The translations under genes and the position numbers were made by a program. The notes under the pieces were generated by a model that saw only the letters and a list, made by a program, of their open reading frames with translations, was not told the origin of the DNA and searched no databases. From Bradyrhizobium australiense (lineage in GTDB: Bacteria; Pseudomonadota; Alphaproteobacteria; Rhizobiales; Xanthobacteraceae), in contig NZ_JAAVLX010000007.1 of assembly GCF_013114825.1 (NCBI RefSeq), forward strand, positions 124,001-188,000: a DNA stretch of 64,000 nucleotides, read 5' to 3'. Shown here piece after piece: positions 43,084 to 51,446 of the stretch; the stretch's first letter is position 1; each line of letters starts with the position of its first letter.

Positions 43084-44346
43084 TCAAATCCAGTTCTGGA
43101 AGATCATCAGACGGCTGAACGTCGCCATCGAAGTGCCTATGAACGCGGCCGATATCGGCAACATTGCGGCAAAGCCAGCAAAACCGATCGCCACATAGGC
43201 CCACAGCAGCCAAGGTGGCATGCTGCCGCGCCTCAAGGCATACACCAGCGCAAAACTCGCCGTAGTCGCCGCCGGCAGGTAGTAGTAGATGAAGCCGAGC
43301 GTTCGCGGCAGCAATGCCCATGCGAGGTATGGGCCGAAATAGAACGCCAGTATCAGGAAGGCGTCGTCCCGCCGCGCCACGATCCAGTCGCGCAGACAGA
43401 TCGCAACCGCAATCAGCGCTGGCCACAGGATCAGCGGATTGCCGAGGAAGACCACGGCGGCGATACGGTCTTCATTGACCTTGTCAAAGAGATACCAGAC
43501 CGGGCGCACCAGGAACGGCCAGGACGGCCATGAACTCATATAGGTGTGGCCTGCAATCGCACTCGTCGTGTTGTCGCTGAAAATGCGGCGTTGCGCCTGC
43601 AGAATATCCGGAACCGACAATCCGTAGAGCGGAATGAAGGTGGCAAGATAAACGGCAGCCGGAATAAATACGAGGCAGACGGCGAAATGCCAGGCTTTGA
43701 AACCGGACCAGAGATCGGGCCGGTACCAATCTCCCGGCTCGGCATCTGCGAATTGAGTGCGCCAGCTTTGCATCAAGCGGATCACGGCGACGATGACGAT
43801 GCAGACCGCGAGCACGAACAGCCCGCTCCATTTGCAGGCGGCCGACAGGCCAAAGCCGATCCCGGCAAGCGCGAACCACAGATGCGGCCGCTCTCTTCGA
43901 AATCCATGCGCGAAGGCCGCGAGGGCGAATAGGCTGAAGGCGAGCGCAAAAATATCCAGCATCGCGATCCGCGATTGCACGAACAGCATCTGGTTGAAAA
44001 AGGCGAGCAGGCTCGCCGCGATGGCGGGCCCCTGTGCGGCGAACAGCGCCAGTCCACACAGATACACCGCAACAACGGCAAGCGATCCGAACAGGACGCC
44101 GGGATAGCGCCACCCCAACGGCCGGTCACCGAATGAATGGATCGACAGCGCGATGAGCTGCTTGGCGAGCGGTGGATGCATCGGGTTGAGCATCGGCTCT
44201 TGCATCACCGGCTCGAGCATCTGCCGCGCCGCCGGGACGTAATGCACCTCGTCGAAATAGAATTTCTCCGGCGTGGTGACACCGACCAGCATCGCAAAAT
44301 GCGCGAGAACGAACAGGAGGCCCGCGGTGATGCCAGTGCGCATCAT
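43084..44346 (-). CDS. PMT-type membrane glycosyltransferase
   Basis: 420 aa with about ten membrane helices. The first periplasmic loop carries the PMT/GT39 signatures FYFDEVHYVPAARQML (acidic catalytic pair) and HPPLAKQLIAL. The family moves mannose or other sugars from a polyprenyl phosphate to protein or lipid acceptors. The start MMRTGITAGLL at 44346 puts the first helix at the N-terminus; no strong ribosome binding site is visible, and a GTG at 44393 is an alternative. The frame is open on to 45465, but there it is only antisense to the fecR gene. Acceptor unknown. Confidence 0.85.
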   Translation of the reverse strand: MMRTGITAGLLFVLAHFAMLVGVTTPEKFYFDEVHYVPAARQMLEPVMQEPMLNPMHPPLAKQLIALSIHSFGDRPLGWRYPGVLFGSLAVVAVYLCGLALFAAQGPAIAASLLAFFNQMLFVQSRIAMLDIFALAFSLFALAAFAHGFRRERPHLWFALAGIGFGLSAACKWSGLFVLAVCIVIVAVIRLMQSWRTQFADAEPGDWYRPDLWSGFKAWHFAVCLVFIPAAVYLATFIPLYGLSVPDILQAQRRIFSDNTTSAIAGHTYMSSWPSWPFLVRPVWYLFDKVNEDRIAAVVFLGNPLILWPALIAVAICLRDWIVARRDDAFLILAFYFGPYLAWALLPRTLGFIYYYLPAATTASFALVYALRRGSMPPWLLWAYVAIGFAGFAAMLPISAAFIGTSMATFSRLMIFQNWI

Positions 44347-44571
44347 CGAATCGGACAAGTCGGAAGGTGATCGGGCTATTGGCTTCACGGACACACGGAA
44401 TAGGGGGACCAACTGACATTGCGGCAAATTTGAGTGTGATGGCTCCAGATTTTTATGTCCATCGCATTGAACGCGTTTCGATTTCGCAATCACTAACCCG
44501 CGGGCCAGTAAGCCGTGCGAGTGATAATTCTGCCACATCGAAACGCGCGTGCGACCCGGTGCGATGTCGCG

Positions 44572-45309
44572 ATGAAATCGAACGGTTTTGAAATGTATTT
44601 CTGTAAGTGCTTTTGCTCGTTGTCTGTAATTGGCCTGGTAACTGCGTTGATGGCTATGCCCGCGTACGCGCAAGCGCGCGTCGGTGAAGCGGCCGTCGTG
44701 AAGGATGAAGTGCTCCGGGTTGCCGGACCTTCGACCACCCAGATCAAGGTCGGCGATGGGCTGCTCCGCGATGAAACCGTGCGCACCGGTGTCGACGGCG
44801 CAACCCGGCTGGTGATGGCCGACAGCACCAACCTCTCGCTCGGACCTAACGCTACGCTCAAGCTCGATCGCACCGTTTTCGACGACGACCATCACTACCG
44901 CGAGATCGCGGTGCGCCTGACTTCGGGCGCGTTTCGTTTCGTCACCGGCCATTCGGATAAGGCGGCCTACAAGATCACGACGCCGTTGGCGACCATCGGC
45001 GTGCGCGGCACCACGCTCGATATCCTGTCGCAGCGCGGCCAGACCATCGTCAATTTGCAGGACGGCGCGGCCTCGGTCTGCACGGTCAGCTTCGAGTGCA
45101 TCCAGCTCACCCGGCTCGGCGAGACCGCCATCGTCACCTCGAGCGGCGGCGGCAGATCGACGATCAAGAAGACCAGCAATCCGCCATGGACGTTTGCTGC
45201 AACCTGCAGCGCCGCGGCAGGGCTTTGCAGCAAGACGCAATATGCCGATGCAACACCCGCCATTGTCGATGACGGCAGCGATCCCACCGCCATGCTGTGC
45301 GGGCGCTGA
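44572..45309 (+). CDS. Exported FecR-domain protein
   Basis: 245 aa. N-terminal signal (SLSVIGLVTALMAMPAYAQA), then a FecR domain: VGDGLLRDETVRTGVDGATR, LGPNATLKLDRTVF, VRLTSGAFRFVTGHSDKAAY and ITTPLATIGVRGTTLDI. The domain normally relays signals to ECF sigma factors, but no sigma gene is present and there is no inner-membrane anchor, so it is probably a periplasmic or surface beta-structure protein. Four cysteines sit in the C-terminal third. The beta-barrel gene begins two bases after its stop, so the two are almost certainly co-translated. Confidence 0.85.
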   Translation: MKSNGFEMYFCKCFCSLSVIGLVTALMAMPAYAQARVGEAAVVKDEVLRVAGPSTTQIKVGDGLLRDETVRTGVDGATRLVMADSTNLSLGPNATLKLDRTVFDDDHHYREIAVRLTSGAFRFVTGHSDKAAYKITTPLATIGVRGTTLDILSQRGQTIVNLQDGAASVCTVSFECIQLTRLGETAIVTSSGGGRSTIKKTSNPPWTFAATCSAAAGLCSKTQYADATPAIVDDGSDPTAMLCGR

Positions 45310-45311
45310 CC

Positions 45312-46400
45312 ATGGCGAATTTTCCCCGCAGCCTTCTGCCGTCCGCGGCGCTCTTTCTGTTGCTTCTTGCGACGCAATCATCGCCTGCGTGGGCGCAGTC
45401 GCCTTCGCCGACGCCGAGTCCGACCCCCGCGCCGACGCCATCGGCTTCCCCAACTCCGACGCCAAGCCCTACGTCGGCGCCAAGCACTAACGCGCCGCCG
45501 ATAGCCGGGCCCGGTTCGAACGTCGGATCGATCAACGACCTGGCCGGACAACGCTTCAACCAGATAATCACCAACCGCGTTCTCGGCAACGTGCTGCTGG
45601 GGGTCAACGAGCAGGTCAATTGCAACGATTGCATTAGCGCGTTCGGCTCGGCGGGTTCGTTCTCGGCCGGCATTCACGGTCGCAAGAACCTGACGCCGAA
45701 TTTCTCGTTGCTGGCGGGCATCGCCTATACCCAGTACAATGAAGGCGGCTACCGCGTCACCAGCGCGCCGATCGGGGCATTCGCGCTACGTTATGATTTC
45801 GTCGACTGGGGATCGTCGCGGCCGTTCTTCGATATCGGCACCATCCTGTCGCCGTTCCAGAAGGTGCGCTACTCGCGCAGCTACACGACGAGACTCGGCG
45901 CGGTATCGCTGGAAAGCTCGACGTCGAGCGAGAATTATGCCGTCTACGGCCGCGCCGGCTGGATGAGCCGGTTCTCGCCGCGCGATGAAGCCGCAGCTTA
46001 CGTCGAGCTCTGGCAGTTATGGCAACGCGTGAAGGGCTATACGGACCCTGCGGCCGCATTCAACCCGTTTGAAGCCTCGATCGCCACGGGCACCGATCGC
46101 ACCAGCCTCGTCAAGATCGGCGGACAGTGGACGCACCTGTTCGGCTCAAGCGTCGAGGCCAACATCAACGGCGGGTGGGTGCAATCGTTCGGGACACGCT
46201 CCGGCATCGTCGCCACCGTGGCCGGTGACGGCACCATCGTGCCTGTCATCGGCAATCAGGGCTGGTTCGAATATGGCGGCCGGCTTGGCTTCCGCATTAC
46301 CAAGGGCTGGGTCGCCGACCTCTTCCTCAATGGCACCGCCGGCCCGCAGCCGGTCGGCAACACGATTCACGGCGGCGTGGGGCTGCGGATTAGTTATTAG
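45312..46400 (+). CDS. Outer-membrane beta-barrel protein (autotransporter-like)
   Basis: 362 aa from ATG 45312. Signal peptide ends near AWAQS. A Pro/Ser/Thr linker (about residues 30-60, repeating SPTPTP-like units) follows. From about 80 on, alternating aromatic strands form an autotransporter-type barrel (NFSLLAGIAYTQYNEGGYRV, WVADLFLNGTAG), ending in the barrel signature GVGLRISY with C-terminal Tyr. There is no passenger of normal size, so the preceding FecR protein may be the functional partner. Confidence 0.85.
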   Translation: MANFPRSLLPSAALFLLLLATQSSPAWAQSPSPTPSPTPAPTPSASPTPTPSPTSAPSTNAPPIAGPGSNVGSINDLAGQRFNQIITNRVLGNVLLGVNEQVNCNDCISAFGSAGSFSAGIHGRKNLTPNFSLLAGIAYTQYNEGGYRVTSAPIGAFALRYDFVDWGSSRPFFDIGTILSPFQKVRYSRSYTTRLGAVSLESSTSSENYAVYGRAGWMSRFSPRDEAAAYVELWQLWQRVKGYTDPAAAFNPFEASIATGTDRTSLVKIGGQWTHLFGSSVEANINGGWVQSFGTRSGIVATVAGDGTIVPVIGNQGWFEYGGRLGFRITKGWVADLFLNGTAGPQPVGNTIHGGVGLRISY

Positions 46401-46417
46401 CAGAGTGCAGCACCATT

Positions 46418-46656
46418 AAACCCTCATGGTGAGAGGCGCTTTAGCGCCGTCTCGAACCACGAGGCCCCACTGGTGCCATTCATCCTTCGCGACGCGCGCG
46501 ATGCACGCTCCTCAGGATGAGGTCTGATAGAAGTATAAGGTGGGCAAAGACGTACTTGCGCCGTGCCCACCTACTCACCGTAGACCGTTGTCGTGAACGG
46601 TGGGGCACGCCTCCGCCTTCGCTCTACGGCAGACAAGTCGCTTTGCCCACCCTACG
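46418..46656. repeat. Repeat-rich spacer after the beta-barrel gene
   Basis: Two types are visible: a 'ccctcatggtgagaggcgc ... ctcctcaggatgagg' block with a ggcgctttagcgcc hairpin (46418-46523), and a pair gtgggcaaag (near 46541) with ctttgcccaccctacg (near 46640). The latter matches sequence at about 6355-6392. No gene is supported. Confidence 0.65.
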
Positions 46657-46671
46657 ATTCTGCGTTCGATA

Positions 46672-47103
46672 TCAGGCGGCGGCCGTGGCGGACTGCGCAG
46701 CGGTTGCGGCCGCGACGTCCATCCACATCACCTCCCAATGGTGACCGTCGGGACCTTCAAAACTGCGGCCGTACATGAAGCCGTAATCCTGCTTCGGGCC
46801 CGGATCGGCGCCGCCGCCCGCGGCTTGCGCCTTGCCGACCATGTCGTCCACTGCATCACGGCTGTCGGCAGAAAGGCAGATCAGAACCTGGCTGGTGGCC
46901 TTGGCGTCGGCGATCTTCTTCGGGGTGAACTGGCGGTATTTATCGTGCGTCAGCAGCATCACGTAGATGGTCTCGGAAAATATCATGCAGGACGCGGTGT
47001 CATCAGAGAATTGCGGATTCTTTTCGCCGCCGATCGCCTGATAGAAAGTGGTCGAGCGGGCGAGATCGCTGACCGGCAGATTGACGAAGATCATTTTAGC
47101 CAT
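46672..47103 (-). CDS. VOC-family (glyoxalase/bleomycin-resistance fold) protein
   Basis: 143 aa. Single beta-alpha-beta-beta-beta repeat pair: MIFVNLPVSDLARSTTFYQA at the start and GRSFEGPDGHHWEVMWMD at the end, the latter typical of metal-binding VOC proteins. The cluster resembles the PhnB/glyoxalase-like group; the substrate is unknown. ATG 47103 is chosen because upstream sequence in frame is a translated palindromic repeat. The gene ends with an Ala-rich tail. Confidence 0.82.
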   Translation of the reverse strand: MAKMIFVNLPVSDLARSTTFYQAIGGEKNPQFSDDTASCMIFSETIYVMLLTHDKYRQFTPKKIADAKATSQVLICLSADSRDAVDDMVGKAQAAGGGADPGPKQDYGFMYGRSFEGPDGHHWEVMWMDVAAATAAQSATAAA

Positions 47104-47255
47104 GGTGGGGGCTCCTTTTCGCGGGATTCCTGCCAAGGACGAGCGGGCCGACTGGGCTCCGACATCCAGTTTGAAATTATTTTGGGGAACTGAGCATAAC
47201 CGGGCGTCGTTGCGCGGAGCCAACGGGTCGCTCGACGCGCGCCCGATGACAGGCT

Positions 47256-47346
47256 CCGCGACGAAGCAATCCAATCTTCCTTTATGGCCTTGGATTGCTT
47301 CCGCCTTTGCTAAAGCTAGGACAAGTCGCTTCGCTCGCAATGACGG
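47256..47346. repeat. Palindromic repeat, cgtcattgcgag/gaagcaatcca family, copy 6
   Basis: The left arm is incomplete (ccgcgacgaagcaatccaa) and the centre is diverged, while the right arm (ttggattgcttcc ... cttcgctcgcaatgacgg) is full. It lies between the hydrolase and VOC genes. Confidence 0.7.
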
Positions 47347-47359
47347 CGGAGCGAGCGCG

Positions 47360-48379
47360 TCAGGTCGCAATCGGGGTCGGCATGGTGAGAAACGCCCGCG
47401 TCACATGCCAGAACAATTGCCGGTTGATCGCCAGCGCCACCGAATGGGCGGTACCGGGCAGGATGATGAGTTGGCGGTCGCCGTTCGGCAGCTTGTTATA
47501 GAATTCCTCAAGGTCGGCGACGGTCGCGATGCCGTCATATTCGCCGCGCACCAGCAGCACCGGCGCCAGCACCTTGTCCGGATGCACGACCGGCAGATTG
47601 GCGGTCATGTCGAGATAGGTGCCGGTGGGGACCTGGTCACCGAACTGCATCTCGACATCCGCCAGCGCCTCGATCGCGGCTGGATCGGAAGTGCCCGGCT
47701 TGTCGCGGGTCGCGATCGAACGGATCATGTCGCGGTCGCGCTTGCGCATATTGTGGCTGCGAAAATAGTCAAGCTGCTCGGCCCGCTTGGTCAGGGTCGG
47801 AGATCCCTCGCCCTTGTAGGTGAAGGCTGCGAACACCAGGCGATCGACCCGGTCGGGCGCCACCATGGCGTAGGCGCCGGCGCGCAACGCACCCGAGGAC
47901 TCGCCGACGAAGTGCAACTTCTGTTGTCCGGTCTCGCGTGCGATCAGTTCCACCGCGACCTTTAGGTCCTCGACGCCGCTGGCGATATCGGAATTGGCAG
48001 AGGTACGGCCAGACTTGCCGTAATTCTCGTGGTCCATGGTCCAGCAATCGAACCCATAGCGCGCGAACTCATTCATCGCGGAATATTCGCCTTTTCCGGG
48101 CACGTTGAGATCGAACACGCGCGACGTCACCGACGAACCATGGACAAAGAACACGACCGGCCGCGCCGGTTCACCGGGCTTGGGTGCACTGATCCGCTTG
48201 CGAAACATCCACAAGGGAATGTCGCCCTTTTTGGTCCAGTATTCGTTGCTCCAGATTTGGCGGCCCTCGGAAGGCACCGCCGTCGCAGCCTGCGCCGGCA
48301 TCGCAGCGGTCGCCGTCACGCCCAGGCCGAGACTTTTGAGAACCGTGCGCCGCGCCACCGGATTTTCAGAACTCGTCAT
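47360..48379 (-). CDS. Exported alpha/beta-hydrolase (Tat signal)
   Basis: 339 aa. Twin-arginine leader (VARRTVLKSLGLGVTATAAM, cut near AQAAT). Alpha/beta-hydrolase core: FFVHGSSVTSRVF, nucleophile elbow GESSG, acid region ADLEEFYN and catalytic His in PGTAHSVAL. The substrate is unknown; the fold includes esterases, lipases and haloalkane dehalogenases. Tat export suggests a folded periplasmic enzyme. Apparently a single gene. Confidence 0.87.
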   Translation of the reverse strand: MTSSENPVARRTVLKSLGLGVTATAAMPAQAATAVPSEGRQIWSNEYWTKKGDIPLWMFRKRISAPKPGEPARPVVFFVHGSSVTSRVFDLNVPGKGEYSAMNEFARYGFDCWTMDHENYGKSGRTSANSDIASGVEDLKVAVELIARETGQQKLHFVGESSGALRAGAYAMVAPDRVDRLVFAAFTYKGEGSPTLTKRAEQLDYFRSHNMRKRDRDMIRSIATRDKPGTSDPAAIEALADVEMQFGDQVPTGTYLDMTANLPVVHPDKVLAPVLLVRGEYDGIATVADLEEFYNKLPNGDRQLIILPGTAHSVALAINRQLFWHVTRAFLTMPTPIAT

Positions 48380-48511
48380 CGCTTCCTCTTCGCGTCAATT
48401 TTTGGGGAAGTTTAGCAGCGGACACCCGTTCTGAAGCAGGCGCGCGCCGCGCCGCGCGAACACGATCGCGCGATCAGGCGGGCCATACGCGAAATGCGTT
48501 CCGCGACCTGC

Positions 48512-49249
48512 CTACCTGCCCTTGAAGTCAGGCTTTCGCTTTTCGGCGAACGCCTTGACGCCTTCCTTGAGATCGTCGCTGTCGCGCACGACGTCGAGCA
48601 GCCGGCGCACCTCGGCGACCGTCTCCAGTGGCCCCTTTGGCATCGCATCGCGGGCGAGCTTCTTCAGCGCCCGAACAACCAGCGGCGCGTTCGCGGCAAT
48701 CTTTGCGGCCATCTCCTGGGCGAGCACGACATGCTGCCCCTTCGGCGCGACCTTGTTGACGAAGCCAATCTGATGGGCCCGCTCCGCCGACATTTCCTCA
48801 CCGACCAGCAGGAATTCCATGGCGATCTTGTGCGGCATGCGCGCCATCACCGAGGAGACGCCGCCGGCGGTAGTGCCGATCTTGCCTTCGGGATAGATGA
48901 AGCGCGTCGTCTCCGATGCCACGCACATGTCTGCCATCTGCACCAGCACGAAGGCGCCGCCAACGACCCATCCCGATGTCGCGGCAATGACCGGCTTGTC
49001 CAGCTCAACGCCCAAGCCGGGCACCGCGTGCCACATGTTGACGGGGAGATCCTTCACGTCGGCGCCGACCGAGAAATACGCCTCCTCCGACGAGGCGAGG
49101 ACCGCCACGCGATCGTCGCTGTCGTGAAGCCGCTGCCAGGCCTGCCGCAGTTCGTCGCACAAGGCGTTGTTGAGGGCGTTATGCGAGGATTTGCGATCCA
49201 TCGTGATCGTGGCGACATGGCCCGTGCTCTCGTAGCGAACAAGCGTCAT
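48512..49249 (-). CDS. Enoyl-CoA hydratase/isomerase family protein
   Basis: 245 aa crotonase fold. Oxyanion-hole segments SVGADVKDL and SGWVVGGAFVLVQMAD are present; the usual GGG of the second hole is GGA. YPEGKIGTTAGG carries one catalytic-type glutamate. The specific substrate cannot be assigned: the superfamily covers hydratases, isomerases and hydrolases. It is not part of the fad operon. A cupin gene lies immediately upstream on the same strand. Confidence 0.85.
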   Translation of the reverse strand: MTLVRYESTGHVATITMDRKSSHNALNNALCDELRQAWQRLHDSDDRVAVLASSEEAYFSVGADVKDLPVNMWHAVPGLGVELDKPVIAATSGWVVGGAFVLVQMADMCVASETTRFIYPEGKIGTTAGGVSSVMARMPHKIAMEFLLVGEEMSAERAHQIGFVNKVAPKGQHVVLAQEMAAKIAANAPLVVRALKKLARDAMPKGPLETVAEVRRLLDVVRDSDDLKEGVKAFAEKRKPDFKGR

Positions 49250-49293
49250 GGGATCCTCTCAAGCGGCGGCGCTGCCAGGTAACGTTGCAATCG

Positions 49294-49809
49294 TCACTTC
49301 TTCTCGGCGGGATCGCGGTGCACCGGATCCACCCAGAGCACGGTCTCCGGCTTTTCTACCGGCTCGATGTCGAGATTGATCGCGACCGCCTCGCCGTCGG
49401 AGCGCACCAGCACGCATTCCAGCACCTCGTCGCGACTGGCGTTGATCTCCTGGTGCGGCACGTAGGGCGGCACGAAGATGAAATCGCCGGGACCGGCCTC
49501 GGCGGTGAACTGCAAGTTTTCGCCCCAGCGCATCCGCGCCTTGCCTTTCACGACATAGATGATGCTTTCGAGATGGCCGTGGTGATGCGCGCCGGTCTTG
49601 GCGTCGGGCCGGATCGTCACCGTGCCCGCCCACAATTTCTGCGCGCCGACGCGGGCGAAATTGATCGCGGCCTTGCGGTCCATGCCCGCGGTCGAGGGCA
49701 CGTTGGGATCGAGCTGATTGCCGGGAATGACGCGGACGCCGTCATGCTTCCAGCGCTCGTCGTGATCGTGCGAGTGGTGCGAATGAGTGTGGTCGTGCGT
49801 GCCGGTCAT
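49294..49809 (-). CDS. Cupin-domain protein with histidine-rich N-terminus
   Basis: 171 aa from ATG 49809. The first 20 residues contain nine histidines (THDHTHSHHSHDHDERWKHD), a possible metal-binding tail. The cupin domain follows with motif 1 (GAHHHGHLESIIYVVKGKAR) and motif 2 (PGDFIFVPPYVPHQEIN), keeping the usual His/Glu/His metal ligands. Enzyme or sugar-binding role unknown. It is followed on the same strand by the enoyl-CoA hydratase-like gene. Confidence 0.82.
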   Translation of the reverse strand: MTGTHDHTHSHHSHDHDERWKHDGVRVIPGNQLDPNVPSTAGMDRKAAINFARVGAQKLWAGTVTIRPDAKTGAHHHGHLESIIYVVKGKARMRWGENLQFTAEAGPGDFIFVPPYVPHQEINASRDEVLECVLVRSDGEAVAINLDIEPVEKPETVLWVDPVHRDPAEKK

Positions 49810-49940
49810 TGGGCGCCTTCTCAATGGATCGTTTGCCCCGAACGGTATCGAAAACCGGGGCCGCAAACCAGAAGATTAAGGGAGCCGGCGGCGCATAGGC
49901 GCCCCGGTTTTCGTCATGGCCGGGCGCATCCCCGGCCTAT

Positions 49941-50921
49941 TCAACGCCGGCTGGACATCACATCTGGATTGACCACGTTCGTCGGCGTTCCGGCGGCATA
50001 GGCCAGAATCTGATCGAAGATATCCGTAAACTGGATTTCGTATTCGTCGCGCGAGACGTAGCCGAGATGCGGCGTGCAGACCACATGGTCCATGTTCAGG
50101 AGCGGATCGCTGATATCGCGGAGCGGCTCTTTTTCGTAGACGTCCACCGCCGCCATGCCGGGTCTTCCTCCGCGCAGCGCATTGACCAGAGCGTTCGGCT
50201 CGATCAGCGGCGCGCGGCTGGTATTGACCAGAAGCGCCGACGGCTTCATGCGCGCGAGATCTTCTGCTTTCACGATGCCGCGCGTCGCATCGACGAGCCG
50301 CATGTGCAGCGAAAGCACGTCGCATCGTTCGAAGAAATCAGCCTTGGTTGCAGCAGTCTCGTATCCATCGGCACGGGCCTTCGCCATGGCCGGTTCGCGC
50401 GCCCATACCAGCACGTTCATGCCGAACGCCTTGCCGTAGCCGGCGACGACGGCGCCGATCCGCCCATAGCCATAAATGCCGAGCGTCTTGCCACGCAGCG
50501 TGTGGCCGACGCCGATCTGCCATTTGCCGGCCTGGAGCGCCGCCATCTGCTGCGGAATGGCGCGCATCGCCGCCAGGATCAGGCCCCAGGTGAATTCGGC
50601 GGTCGCATAGGACGGCGTATCGGCGTGCTGGCTCGACGACACGATGATGCCGAGCCGGGTGCAGGTATCGATGTCAATATGCGGATAGACGCCGCGCTGG
50701 CTGATCAGTTTTAGTTTCGGCAAGCGTTCCAGCAGCGGCGTGCGGACCTGCGTCCGCTCGCGGATCAAAACCAGCGCTTCGGTGTCGCGCAGACGCTCCG
50801 CCAGCACATCGACATCCTGGACATGATCATTCCAGATGGTGACGTCGTGTGCGGCCAGCTTGCCGAAACAATCGAGGGTGCGCAGCGTGTCGAAATAATC
50901 GTCGAGGATCGAGACCTTCAC
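49941..50921 (-). CDS. D-2-hydroxyacid dehydrogenase family protein
   Basis: 326 aa NAD-dependent enzyme (2-hydroxyacid/phosphoglycerate dehydrogenase type). The Rossmann motif GIYGYGRIG lies about residue 148, and the catalytic Arg/Glu/His are visible in VNTSRAPLIE, DVYEKEP and CTPHLGYV. Substrate unassigned. Upstream lies the FKBP gene on the same strand. Confidence 0.88.
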   Translation of the reverse strand: MKVSILDDYFDTLRTLDCFGKLAAHDVTIWNDHVQDVDVLAERLRDTEALVLIRERTQVRTPLLERLPKLKLISQRGVYPHIDIDTCTRLGIIVSSSQHADTPSYATAEFTWGLILAAMRAIPQQMAALQAGKWQIGVGHTLRGKTLGIYGYGRIGAVVAGYGKAFGMNVLVWAREPAMAKARADGYETAATKADFFERCDVLSLHMRLVDATRGIVKAEDLARMKPSALLVNTSRAPLIEPNALVNALRGGRPGMAAVDVYEKEPLRDISDPLLNMDHVVCTPHLGYVSRDEYEIQFTDIFDQILAYAAGTPTNVVNPDVMSSRR

Positions 50922-50947
50922 GATGCGCTCCCTCGCTCAGTGTGCGG

Positions 50948-51406
50948 CTACTTCACCGCCAGCAATTCGACGTCGAACATCAGCGTCGCATTCGGCGGAA
51001 TGACGCCGCCGGCGCCACGCGCGCCATAGCCAAGCGCGGGCGGAATGATCAGTGTGCGCTTGCCGCCGACGTTCATTGATGCAACGCCTTCGTCCCAGCC
51101 GGAGATCACCTGACGCTGCCCGATCTTGAACTCGAACGGCTCATTACGGTCCACAGAGGAATCGAATTTCTTGCCCTTCTGGCCGTTCTCGTAAAGCCAG
51201 CCGGTGTAGTGCATGACGCACGTCTGGCCGGGCTTGGGCGAGGCGCCAGTGCCGACCTTGCTGTCGATGATCTGCAAGCCTGAAGCTGTGGTCATGGGTT
51301 TTCCTGCGGTCTGGGCCGATGCCATCCTGATGGCAGCGGGTGTGGAAACCGCGGCTGCCACCACGGCAAATGCGGTCCGGAAGATCGTGCGTCGCGAGAA
51401 GCGCAT
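50948..51406 (-). CDS. Exported FKBP-type peptidyl-prolyl isomerase
   Basis: 152 aa. N-terminal RRTIF with a long hydrophobic stretch suggests Tat or Sec export (cut near ASAQT). A complete FKBP domain follows: GTGASPKPGQTCVMHYTGWL, KFDSSVDRNEPFEFKIGQRQ, VISGWDEGVASMNVGGKRTL and IPPALGYGARG. It assists folding in the periplasm. Confidence 0.9.
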   Translation of the reverse strand: MRFSRRTIFRTAFAVVAAAVSTPAAIRMASAQTAGKPMTTASGLQIIDSKVGTGASPKPGQTCVMHYTGWLYENGQKGKKFDSSVDRNEPFEFKIGQRQVISGWDEGVASMNVGGKRTLIIPPALGYGARGAGGVIPPNATLMFDVELLAVK

Positions 51407-51446
51407 CTGTTGAACCTCTTTCTGGAGACACGGAGCTTCTAGACGC

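Noticed and set aside
44347..45465. A 373-codon N-terminal extension of the PMT-type glycosyltransferase
   Set aside because: The extension is antisense to the FecR gene and start of the beta-barrel gene, has no membrane or domain pattern, and the family N-terminus begins at 44346.
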